Part shown: positions 1 to 6,023 of the stretch, in pieces
Layout: every line of letters begins with the position of its first letter
How positions within the stretch are numbered: the first letter of the stretch is position 1
Assembly (NCBI GenBank): GCA_963737405.1
Contig: CAVTSL010000007.1
Span: forward strand, 186,001 to 250,000
DNA length: 64,000 nt
Direction of reading: 5' to 3'
Source of the DNA: JACCTU01 sp963737405
Lineage (GTDB): Bacteria > Actinomycetota > Thermoleophilia > Gaiellales > Gaiellaceae
Notes under the pieces: model-generated
The model's input: the letters and a program-made list of their open reading frames with translations, nothing else
The model's database searches: none
Told to the model about the DNA's origin: nothing
Position numbers and translations under genes: made by a program

Positions 1-445
1 AGTCGCCCGTCGGGTCGACCTTGAACTCGAGCTCGGGACGCACCGCGAGGAAGCGATCGATGTCCTGCCGCGTCGAGACGACGAAGCGGACCGGCCGGTA
101 CTCGCGGCCGACTGCTTCCGCGAGCGTGAGCCCCGCCTGGCGCAGCGCGAGATCGAGCGCTGCGCTCTCGAACGCCCAGCGCCGGTAGTCGGGCAGCTCG
201 AGCGGCTCGAGGTGCGCGGAGAGCTCGTCGAGCGTCCACTCGCCCGCGAGGTCCGGCCGCGGGAAGCCCTCGTGCATGGGCGCCTCGTACGTGACGTCCT
301 CGCCCTCACCCGTTTCGCCGGCTCCCGAGAGCTGGACCGTCGTCGTGACGCGGGTGAAGCCGCTCGAGACGTCGAGCTTCCGCCGGTCGAGCTCGAGAGA
401 CTCGATGCGAAGCGGGAGACCTGCGAGGCGTGGATAGTCGCTCAC
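1..445 (-). CDS. Enolase-superfamily protein, N-terminal part (cut by window edge)
   Basis: The minus strand is open from a GTG at 445 to the window edge, giving about 148 residues of an unfinished protein. The segment YRRWAFESAALDLALR followed by GLTLAEAVG resembles the junction between the N-terminal capping domain and the barrel in the mandelate racemase / muconate cycloisomerase / o-succinylbenzoate synthase branch, where the W-ESA-LDL pattern is typical. The barrel with the metal ligands and catalytic lysines lies outside the window, so the substrate cannot be told. Its start is 14 bases from the divergent start at 460, which leaves almost no leader on either side. Confidence 0.55.
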   Translation of the reverse strand, partial: MSDYPRLAGLPLRIESLELDRRKLDVSSGFTRVTTTVQLSGAGETGEGEDVTYEAPMHEGFPRPDLAGEWTLDELSAHLEPLELPDYRRWAFESAALDLALRQAGLTLAEAVGREYRPVRFVVSTRQDIDRFLAVRPELEFKVDPTGD

Positions 446-459
446 GTAGGTGTTCTACA

Positions 460-930
460 GTGCGCGCCGTGCTCGCCGCGCTGCTCGCGTTCGTGCTGGC
501 GCTGCCGCAGGCCGGCGTCTTCGTCCCGGGGAAGAGCCTCGGCGGCGTGCGCCTCGGCGCGACGGAGAAGCAGGTGCGGAGCGCGTGGGGCCCGCGGGTC
601 GGCGTCTGCCGCGGCTGCCGCGACCGCACCCTCTACTTCACCTACGCCAAGTTCGACCAGGTCGGCGCCGGTGCCGAGTTCCGCCGCGGTCGCGCGGTCG
701 GCCTCTTCACGCTGTGGGTCCCGACCGGCTGGCGCACCGACCGCGGCCTCCGGCTCGGCGATCCGCCGCTGAGCGTGAACGGGATCTACGGCACGCTCCC
801 GCGCGTCGAGTGCGGCCACTACTACGCGCTCGTCCTCCGCCGGAGCGGGACTGTCAGCGCCTTCTACTTCAAGGGCGACACGCTCTGGGCGTTCGGGCTG
901 CAGCGCCCGTCAGTGCCCGTGTGCCGCTAG
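460..930 (+). CDS. Small secreted protein of unknown function
   Basis: 156 residues. The first 20 or so (RAVLAALLAFVLALPQAG) form a signal peptide with a short positive start and a hydrophobic core. The mature part is cysteine-containing (CRGC near residue 55, C near 120 and at the end) and rich in aromatic residues and glycine. The GKSLGGVRLGATEKQV stretch is like those in small exported actinobacterial proteins of unknown role. I chose the GTG at 460 because it opens the signal peptide directly; an in-frame GTG at 469 is possible. The 3' end overlaps the convergent TetR gene by 21 bases. I do not recognise a named family. Confidence 0.7.
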   Translation: MRAVLAALLAFVLALPQAGVFVPGKSLGGVRLGATEKQVRSAWGPRVGVCRGCRDRTLYFTYAKFDQVGAGAEFRRGRAVGLFTLWVPTGWRTDRGLRLGDPPLSVNGIYGTLPRVECGHYYALVLRRSGTVSAFYFKGDTLWAFGLQRPSVPVCR

Positions 931-1512
931 GCCGCCGCCGAGGATCTCGACGACCGTCTCCTCGGCGCGCGCCACGTCCTCGTCGCCGTCGGGCAGGAGC
1001 TCGAGCACCCAGCCCGTGAGGATCTCCTCGATCGCGCCGTAGAAGACGACGCTCGCGAGGCGAGGGTCGAGGTCGGCGCGAAGGTCGCCGGCTTCCTGCC
1101 CACGGGTGACGATGCGCTCGATCGCCGCGAACGCGTCGCGCACGTCGCTCACGCGCCGGCCGAGCTGCGCGCTGCGCGTCACCTCGAGCACGAGCACGCG
1201 GACGAGGTCGGGCTGCCGCCGCCACGAGCGGAGCAGGATCGCGGCGACGTGACGGAGCTGTACCTGAGCGGGATCGCCCGACTCCTCGACGTCGCGCACC
1301 GCAGCGAGAAGCTCCGTCCACGTCTCGTTGAAGATCGTCTCGAGAACCTGCTCCTTCGAGCTGAAGTAGTGGTAGAGCAGACCGTGCGCGACGCCGGCCT
1401 CCTCGGCGATGTCGCCGACGCGGGCGGCGTGATAGCCGCGACGGGCGAAGACTCGCACCGCGGCGTCGAGCAGGACGCGGCGCTTGTCGACGGTGATTGA
1501 ACGGCCGTTCAA
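910..1512 (-). CDS. TetR/AcrR-family transcriptional regulator
   Basis: About 200 residues. The N-terminal helix-turn-helix is clear: LLDAAVRVFARRGYHAARV, then DIAEEAGVAHGLLYHYF and SSKEQVLETIF. The rest is the helical ligand and dimer domain, with no assignable ligand. No ATG or GTG lies near the expected start; TTG at 1512 is the only usual codon in frame and falls inside a perfect 16-base palindrome, so the start is uncertain. The divergent neighbour is a family III CoA-transferase/racemase, and TetR members of the FadR type commonly sense acyl-CoA. The likely role is therefore control of that gene and of itself, by inference from position. Confidence 0.85.
   Translation of the reverse strand: MNGRSITVDKRRVLLDAAVRVFARRGYHAARVGDIAEEAGVAHGLLYHYFSSKEQVLETIFNETWTELLAAVRDVEESGDPAQVQLRHVAAILLRSWRRQPDLVRVLVLEVTRSAQLGRRVSDVRDAFAAIERIVTRGQEAGDLRADLDPRLASVVFYGAIEEILTGWVLELLPDGDEDVARAEETVVEILGGGLAAHGH
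1497..1512. promoter_or_regulatory. Probable TetR operator, perfect 16-bp palindrome
   Basis: The sequence TTGAACGGCCGTTCAA is a perfect inverted repeat with no spacer. It lies between the divergent TetR gene and the CoA-transferase gene at 1544, where a TetR dimer would block both promoters. Dyads of 14-18 bp are normal for this family. Assignment to this regulator is inferred from position. Confidence 0.7.
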
Positions 1513-1543
1513 CGCAGCGGACCGTAGTGTAGGTTCGCCCGCG

Positions 1544-2506
1544 GTGCAACCGCTCGCCGGGCTCCTCGTCGTCGACCTCACGCGGCACCTGCCCGGCCCG
1601 TTCGCGAGCCGCGAGCTGCTGAGGCTCGGCGCGCGCGTCGTGCGGCTCGAGGCTCCGGAGGGCGATCCGCTGCGCGACATCGCACCGCAGTGGGACGCGG
1701 CGCTCAACGCCGGCAAGGAGTCGGTCGTCTGCGACCTGAAGCGCGACCCGGAGCTCGGGCGCGCGCTCTGCGCACGCGCAGACGTGGTGCTCGAGGGATT
1801 CAGGCCGGGCGTCGCCGCTCGTCTCGGCGTCGGGCCGGACGACGTGCCCGAGCGCACGGTGTACTGCTCGATCACCGGCTTCGGCGCGGACGGGCCGCAC
1901 GTCGCGCGCGCGGGGCACGACCTCAACTACCTCGGCTGGGCCGGCGCGCTCGCGGACACGGCTCCCGGCCTGCCGCCGGTGCAGGTCGCCGATCTCGGTG
2001 CGGGCTCGCTCGCAGCGGTGACGGAGATCCTCGCCGCCCTGCTCCAGCGCGAGCGGACGGGCCGCGGTGCGCGTCTCGTCGTGTCGATGACGCACGGCGC
2101 ACACCGCTTCGTCGCGCACCGGCTCGACGGCGAGCCCGTTCCGAAGCTCCTGACGGGCGGGCTCGCCTGCTACCGCATCTACCCCACCGCAGACGGACGC
2201 TGGCTCACGGTCGGCGCGCTCGAAGCGAAGTTCTTCCAGCGGCTCTGCGAGCTCCTCGGTGTGCCGCACCTCGCCTCGCGCCAGTTCGCCGACGACCAGG
2301 AGCCCGTCGCGGCGGAGCTCGGCGCGGCGATCGCACGCCGGCCGCTCGCGGAATGGCTCGAGCTGTTCGACGGCGAGGACGTCTCCGCCGGGCCGGTCGC
2401 GACGCTCGAGGAGGGCGCGGCCGAGTTCGGCACGGCGCACGGCTCGACCGCGCGCGCGCCGTCGCTCGGCGAGCACACCGACGCCTGGCGCGAGCAGCTG
2501 CTCTAG
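1544..2506 (+). CDS. CaiB/BaiF family III CoA-transferase, alpha-methylacyl-CoA racemase-like
   Basis: 320 residues. The start LLVVDLTRHLPGPFASRELL and the EGFRPGVAARLG segment are typical of the family III transferase fold. GHDLNY near residue 125 and VADLGAGSL near 150 match the regions that hold the catalytic His and Asp of alpha-methylacyl-CoA racemase; PGPFASR lacks the usual extra helices of formyl-CoA transferases. The protein probably acts on branched acyl-CoA in the cytoplasm. I chose GTG 1544, which leaves the operator-like palindrome upstream; an ATG-free extension to 1484 would run through it. The stop overlaps the convergent HAD gene by 4 bases. Confidence 0.82.
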   Translation: MQPLAGLLVVDLTRHLPGPFASRELLRLGARVVRLEAPEGDPLRDIAPQWDAALNAGKESVVCDLKRDPELGRALCARADVVLEGFRPGVAARLGVGPDDVPERTVYCSITGFGADGPHVARAGHDLNYLGWAGALADTAPGLPPVQVADLGAGSLAAVTEILAALLQRERTGRGARLVVSMTHGAHRFVAHRLDGEPVPKLLTGGLACYRIYPTADGRWLTVGALEAKFFQRLCELLGVPHLASRQFADDQEPVAAELGAAIARRPLAEWLELFDGEDVSAGPVATLEEGAAEFGTAHGSTARAPSLGEHTDAWREQLL

Positions 2507-3183
2507 GTCAGACCGAGAGCCGCGGGAAGCTCGCGCAGGTCCGTGAGCCGGCTCGCCGCGTCGGGATAGCGACCTTCGCGATCGAGCAGGAACGGCCGGA
2601 TCCCCAGCGCCTCGGCGCCCGCGACGTCGTCCTCGACCGAGTCGCCGACCATCGCGGCGTCGGCGGCGTCGACCTCGAGCTCGGACAGCACCGCGCGGAA
2701 GATCGACTCGTGCGGCTTCACCTTGCCGTGTGCGCGCGACGACAGTGCCGCATCGACCTCGAGCGCGTGGTGCCGCACGAAGGCGCCGAGGTCGCGCGCG
2801 GTGTTGGAGATGAGGCCGAGCTTCAGTCCGCGCCCGCGGAGGTCGTCGAGCGTCGGCAGCACGTCCTCGTACAGGTCGAAGTTGTGCGCATGCTCCCACG
2901 CGCGCGTCATCTCGGCCGCGCACTCGTACGCGAACTCGGAGTCGCCGCCCATCCCGCGGATGATCCGCTCGGTGAAGAGGACCCAGACCTCCTCGTCGTG
3001 CTCGAGCTCCGGATGCCGCTCGAGCGTCTCGAGCGCGGCGATGCGCGCCTCGTCGTAGCGGTCGGGGTCGAGCTCGAACCCGTACCGCGCGGCCATGCGG
3101 CGGTAGCCGTCCGGTCCGAGGTCGGGACCCGGCTTCGCGATCGTGAAGTCGACGTCGAAGAGCACTGCGCGCAGGTCGGCCAC
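2503..3183 (-). CDS. HAD-superfamily hydrolase
   Basis: 226 residues. Motif I is FDVDFT near residue 8 (DxD nucleophile and acid), motif II is the serine/threonine in LGLISNTARD, motif III is the lysine in HGKVKPHESIF, and motif IV is MVGDSVEDDVAGA. All four are intact, so an active phosphohydrolase is expected, with an alpha-helical cap between motifs I and II. GTG 3183 places motif I at the usual distance from the start. The upstream gene at 3204 is divergent with only 20 bases between. The substrate is not apparent. Confidence 0.85.
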   Translation of the reverse strand: MADLRAVLFDVDFTIAKPGPDLGPDGYRRMAARYGFELDPDRYDEARIAALETLERHPELEHDEEVWVLFTERIIRGMGGDSEFAYECAAEMTRAWEHAHNFDLYEDVLPTLDDLRGRGLKLGLISNTARDLGAFVRHHALEVDAALSSRAHGKVKPHESIFRAVLSELEVDAADAAMVGDSVEDDVAGAEALGIRPFLLDREGRYPDAASRLTDLRELPAALGLT

Positions 3184-3203
3184 GGCGGCGAGGATAGCCT
3201 TGG

Positions 3204-3611
3204 GTGGTGCGGACGCCCGAGGAGATCCTTCGCCAGGCGAGGACGATCGCGATGGTCGGTGCCTCTCCCGACCCCGGCCGCCCGAGCCACGGCGTGATGC
3301 GCTACCTCGTCGCGCAGGGCTACAAGGTGATCCCGGTGCACCCGACGGCCGCCGAGGTGCTCGGCGAGCCCTGCGTCGCGTCGCTCGCCGAGATCGACGA
3401 GCCGATCGACCTCGTGGACGTCTTCCGCCGCGAAGAGGCCGCCGCGGGTCATGCGGACGAGGCCGTCGCCGCGGGCGCGAAGGCGTTCTGGCTCCAGCTC
3501 CACCTCCACTCGCCAGACGCACGGGAGATCTGCGAGCGCAACGGCCTCGACTACGTCGAGGACGAGTGCACCGCGATCGTCCATCGCCGTCTGGAGGGTT
3601 TGGCGGGATAG
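3204..3611 (+). CDS. CoA-binding domain protein (YccU-like)
   Basis: 135 residues forming one Rossmann-type CoA-binding domain: IAMVGASPDPGRPSHGVMRYL near residues 15-35 (glycine-rich loop), GYKVIPVHPT, then VDVFRREE and AKAFWLQL. This matches the small stand-alone CoA_binding_2 proteins such as E. coli YccU, whose role is unknown. Two adjacent GTG codons (3204, 3207) could start it. The last codons, which encode EGLAG, also form the 5' arm of a long inverted repeat (see the repeat at 3593-3754). Confidence 0.85.
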   Translation: MVRTPEEILRQARTIAMVGASPDPGRPSHGVMRYLVAQGYKVIPVHPTAAEVLGEPCVASLAEIDEPIDLVDVFRREEAAAGHADEAVAAGAKAFWLQLHLHSPDAREICERNGLDYVEDECTAIVHRRLEGLAG

Positions 3612-3754
3612 CCCTCGTCGTCGGGGTGCGATGGTCGTTCCGAGGCAAGGACGCAGGGAGCGTCGATAGCCGTAGCTATCGACGCGACTGAGGACGCCGC
3701 ATCGGGGCGACCAGCGCGGCCCGACGGCACAGCGGTTATTCCGCCAAACCCTCC
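3593..3754 (+). repeat. Structured repeat, copy A
   Basis: Outer arms GGAGGGTTTGGCGG (3593-3606) and CCGCCAAACCCTCC (3741-3754) are a perfect 14-bp inverted repeat; the left arm lies in the last codons of the CoA-binding gene. Inside are further short stems (GTCGGG with CCCGAC; GATGGTCG with CGACCAGC, one mismatch; TTCCGA with TCGGGG, two G-U). The conserved core reads GCAAGGACGCAGGGAG on the 5' side and CGACTGAGGACGCCGC on the 3' side. Between them is a perfect 10-bp hairpin CGTCGATAGC / GCTATCGACG with loop CGTA. Similarity to copy B is about 90 percent by eye over the full length. Confidence 0.85.
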
Positions 3755-3778
3755 TTGGCGGTACCCTGTTTACCGCTT

Positions 3779-3852
3779 CGGGGTGTGGCGCAGCCTGGTA
3801 GCGCGCTCCGTTCGGGTCGGAGAGGTCCCGAGTTCAAATCTCGGCACCCCGA
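3779..3852 (+). tRNA. tRNA-Pro (anticodon CGG)
   Basis: A 74-base cloverleaf. Acceptor strands CGGGGTG and CACCCCG pair fully, followed by discriminator A. The anticodon stem CTCCG/CGGAG encloses loop TTCGGGT, giving anticodon CGG, which reads the proline codon CCG. The T arm carries GTTCAAATC. CCA is not encoded. It lies just downstream of repeat copy A; TACCCT at 3762-3767 is a candidate -10 box. Confidence 0.95.
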
Positions 3853-3860
3853 TAGATGGG

Positions 3861-3883
3861 AAGGGCCGCCGCGTGCGGCCCTT
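3861..3883. terminator. Hairpin between tRNA-Pro and the convergent hydrolase gene
   Basis: AAGGGCCGC and GCGGCCCTT form a perfect 9-bp stem with a CGCGT loop, 8 bases after the tRNA and touching the stop of the convergent gene. It can serve both directions. There is no long U tract, so strength is uncertain. Confidence 0.65.
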
Positions 3884-4746
3884 CACCGTTTCGGGAAGCG
3901 GGCGTCGAGGAACGTCTCGATCGCGTCGAGGCACACGTCCGGGCGCTCGACGATCAACAGGTGCCCGCATTTCGCGATCACGCGCACGGGCGCGTGCAGC
4001 CGGCGGGCGAAGTCGAACGCGTCCTCGAGCGGAAGCTGGTTGTCGCTCGCACCCCAGAGCACGAGCGCCGGGCAGCCGACGCGGTGCAGGTCGGCGCGCG
4101 GATCGTCCTGCGTGAGCGCGCGCCACGCGCTGTCGGTGTCCGTGTGCAGGTTGATGTCGCCCAGCACCGCCTCGACCGCAACTGGTGACAGTGCTGCGGG
4201 GTCGTCGGCGAACCAGTGGCCGAACACCAACCGCTTGAGCGCGTCGCTCGCGGCGACCGCCTTCCAGTACGGCGAGATGCGCCGGCCGGGCTGGAGCCAC
4301 CCGAGCAGCGCGAGCACGCGCTCTGCCCAGCGCGTGTGCGACGAGATGCCCGCGGTGGCGGCGAGCACGACGCCGGCCACGAGCTCGGGCCGGCGCACGG
4401 CGAGCCGGATCGAGACGAGCCCGCCGAACGAGTGGCCCACGAGATCGACCGCGTCGAGCCGCTCCTGCTCGACGACGGCGGCGACGGCGTCCGCGTAGGC
4501 GCCGAGCCCCGGCGCCGCGGGAAGCGGCGCCGACCAGCCGTGCCCGGGCAGGTCGAGCGCGAGCACCCGCCGCCGCCGGGCGAGCTCGGGCGCGAGGAGG
4601 GCCCAGTTCGAGGCCGCTCCTCCCAGGCCGTGCAGGAGCACGACGGCGTCGGCTCCGGAGGGCCCGGCCACGAGCCCGCGGAGCCTCGTACCCCGGAAAT
4701 CCCAGCTCCGCTCCTGGAAGTCTGCGAGCACCTTGGCAACCGTCAT
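3883..4746 (-). CDS. Alpha/beta-hydrolase fold protein
   Basis: 287 residues. The oxyanion region is LLHGLGGAASNW near residue 40, the nucleophile elbow is VGHSFGG (Ser near 104), the acid is probably the Asp in LWGASDNQLP near 231, and the catalytic His lies in IAKCGHLLIVERP near 262. The full triad supports an active esterase, haloperoxidase-like or ring-fission hydrolase of the MhpC type; the substrate cannot be told. It starts at ATG 4746 and is transcribed away from the structured leader at 4770-4862. Confidence 0.85.
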   Translation of the reverse strand: MTVAKVLADFQERSWDFRGTRLRGLVAGPSGADAVVLLHGLGGAASNWALLAPELARRRRVLALDLPGHGWSAPLPAAPGLGAYADAVAAVVEQERLDAVDLVGHSFGGLVSIRLAVRRPELVAGVVLAATAGISSHTRWAERVLALLGWLQPGRRISPYWKAVAASDALKRLVFGHWFADDPAALSPVAVEAVLGDINLHTDTDSAWRALTQDDPRADLHRVGCPALVLWGASDNQLPLEDAFDFARRLHAPVRVIAKCGHLLIVERPDVCLDAIETFLDARFPKR

Positions 4747-4769
4747 CAGGGCCGTCTATCCTTCCGACG

Positions 4770-4862
4770 ATGAGCAGTTCACGGAAGCAGGCCCGCTGAT
4801 GCCTGCCCCGTCCGAGAGGAACTTCTAGCCCCGTTGCGCGCGTGCGCAGGCGGGGCTTTTTT
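4770..4862 (+). promoter_or_regulatory. Leader with two overlapping mini-ORFs and an intrinsic terminator
   Basis: Two nine-codon frames, MSSSRKQAR (4770-4799) and MPAPSERNF (4799-4828), overlap as TGATG. The first runs into a hairpin (ACGG-aa-GCAGGC with GCCTGC-c-CCGT, about 4781-4811). The second ends at the foot of a strong terminator: AGCCCCG (4827-4833) pairs with CGGGGCT (4851-4857), with an inner TGCGC/GCGCA stem, followed by six T. A real gene starts 31 bases later. It may be an attenuator, a small RNA end, or the end of an unrecognised short transcript. Translation of the mini-ORFs is unproven. Confidence 0.5.
4827..4862 (+). terminator. Rho-independent terminator
   Basis: AGCCCCG and CGGGGCT form a 7-bp stem extended by an inner TGCGC/GCGCA stem, directly followed by TTTTTT at 4857-4862. 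This is the clearest U-tract terminator in the window. It sits upstream of the gene at 4894, not after a recognised gene. Confidence 0.85.
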
Positions 4863-4893
4863 GTACCCGGAGTCAACCGGCGAAAGGAGCGGA

Positions 4894-5064
4894 ATGGCCA
4901 ATCACCTCACGCCCGAGGAACTGTCGAAGGAACTCGGGATCGACCGTCAGGAGGTGATCCGCGTCTGCGTGCAGGAGGGCGTGCCGATCTACCAGGGAAA
5001 GATCGACAAGACGCTCTTCCAGGCGCAGCTCCAAGCGCTCGGGGCGATGCCCCAGCAGCACTAG
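4894..5064 (+). CDS. Small helix-turn-helix-like protein (56 aa)
   Basis: The start is well supported: ATG 4894 is preceded by GAAAGGAGCGGA, a good ribosome binding site. LTPEELSKELGIDRQEVIRV followed by VCVQEGVPIYQGKIDKTLF looks like the winged helix of excisionase/MerR-type small DNA-binding proteins, in which a second strand pair follows the recognition helix. No extra domain is present. The gene follows a terminator-bearing leader and converges on ku, with a 7-base gap. Function is unknown; DNA binding is inferred from the motif only. Confidence 0.75.
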   Translation: MANHLTPEELSKELGIDRQEVIRVCVQEGVPIYQGKIDKTLFQAQLQALGAMPQQH

Positions 5065-5071
5065 GCCAGGA

Positions 5072-5944
5072 CTAGGCCGATTTTCTGGCGGCGGCCTTCG
5101 CCTTCGGGCGGGCCGCCGTCTTCTTTGCCGGGGCCCTCTTCGCGGGCGTCTTCTTCGAGACGTCGGCGACGCTCTGGCGGAGCGCCTCCATCAGGTCGAC
5201 GACCGGCGCCTCGACCTCGGTCGGCTCCGGCCGCGCGATCTCCTCGCCGGCGAGCTTCGCCTCGAGCATCGCGCGGAGGTCGCGCCGGTACACGCTCTCG
5301 AGGTCGCCCGGGTCGAAGTCGCTCTCGAGGCTGCCGATCACCTGGCGCGCGAGCTCGAGCTCGGCGTCCTTCACCTGGGTGTCCTCCACCGCCTCCTCGA
5401 TCTCGGCCTGCGAGCGGACGTCCTCGGCGAGGAAGAGCGTCTCGAGCGCGAGCGCCTCACCGCGCGGGCGGATGAGGCAGAAGTGCTCCTGGCCGCGGAG
5501 CACGAACCGGCCGATCGCCCCCATCTCGGTCTCCTTCATCGCCTCGAGCAGCAGCACGTACGGGCGGCGCTGCGCGGCGGTGCTGGACGGCGCGAGGTAG
5601 TAGGTGCGGTCGAAGTAGATCGGGTCGACGGATCCGATCGGCACGAAGCGGTTGATCTCGATCGAGCGCGAGTCGTCCTGCTGCTCGATCGCCTCGAGGT
5701 CGGCGTCCTCGACGATCACGAACTCGCCCTTCGCGACCTCCCAGCCCTTGACGAGCTCGTCCGGCCCGACCTCGCGGTCGTGCGTCGGGCACCAGCGCTT
5801 CTGCTTGATCGGCGTCCGGCACTCGCGGTGGAGCATCCGGAAGCTGACGTCGCTCTGGCGAGCGGCGGGCTTGGTGGCGAGCGCCAGTCCCACGGGGATG
5901 CTGACGAGGCCAAACGAGATGGAGCCGTTCCAGATCGTGCGCAT
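5072..5944 (-). CDS. ku: Ku protein, non-homologous end joining
   Basis: 290 residues. Bacterial Ku homodimers bind DNA double-strand ends and recruit the ligase LigD. The protein opens with the family signature RTIWNGSISFGLVSIPV, then the Ku70/80 beta-barrel core (RTPIKQKRWCPTHDREV; GSVDPIYFDRTYYLAP; RFVLRGQEHFCLIRPR) to about residue 190. The C-terminal part after about 250 is a lysine- and alanine-rich tail (KKTPAKRAPAKKTAA), as in actinobacterial Ku proteins with extended DNA-contacting tails. No LigD gene lies in the window. It is divergent from the acyl-CoA synthetase gene. Confidence 0.95.
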   Translation of the reverse strand: MRTIWNGSISFGLVSIPVGLALATKPAARQSDVSFRMLHRECRTPIKQKRWCPTHDREVGPDELVKGWEVAKGEFVIVEDADLEAIEQQDDSRSIEINRFVPIGSVDPIYFDRTYYLAPSSTAAQRRPYVLLLEAMKETEMGAIGRFVLRGQEHFCLIRPRGEALALETLFLAEDVRSQAEIEEAVEDTQVKDAELELARQVIGSLESDFDPGDLESVYRRDLRAMLEAKLAGEEIARPEPTEVEAPVVDLMEALRQSVADVSKKTPAKRAPAKKTAARPKAKAAARKSA

Positions 5945-5987
5945 CGGGGCCCTTCCAAGTCTAGTCGGGACCTGGGGAATTCTGGCC

Positions 5988-6015
5988 TTGCAGGGTCATT
6001 CCTGCCACGTACAGT
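5988..6015 (+). promoter_or_regulatory. Promoter of the acyl-CoA synthetase gene, probably leaderless
   Basis: TTGCAG (5988-5993) and TACAGT (6010-6015) are separated by 16 bases. The ATG at 6024 lies 9 bases after the -10 box, where the first transcribed base should be, so the mRNA probably starts at or within two bases of the start codon. No ribosome binding site is visible. Confidence 0.6.
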
Positions 6016-6023
6016 TACTGCGC

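Noticed and set aside
869..2923. Long Arg- and Ala-rich open frames on both strands (also near 5483-7897, 13078-15294, 50486-53518, 53991-56822)
   Set aside because: They are shadows of real genes in a G+C-rich genome: no family motifs, extreme Arg/Ala/Pro or Val/Leu/Asp bias, no start signals.
3660..3690. Hammerhead-like ribozyme in the repeats (CTGAGGA resembles CUGANGA)
   Set aside because: No GAAA segment, third stem or cleavage site in the needed positions in any copy.
4775..4815. Small SRP (4.5S) RNA in the leader at 4770-4862
   Set aside because: CGGAAGCAGGCC looks similar, but the required GGAAG/AGCAGCC asymmetric and symmetric loops do not form.
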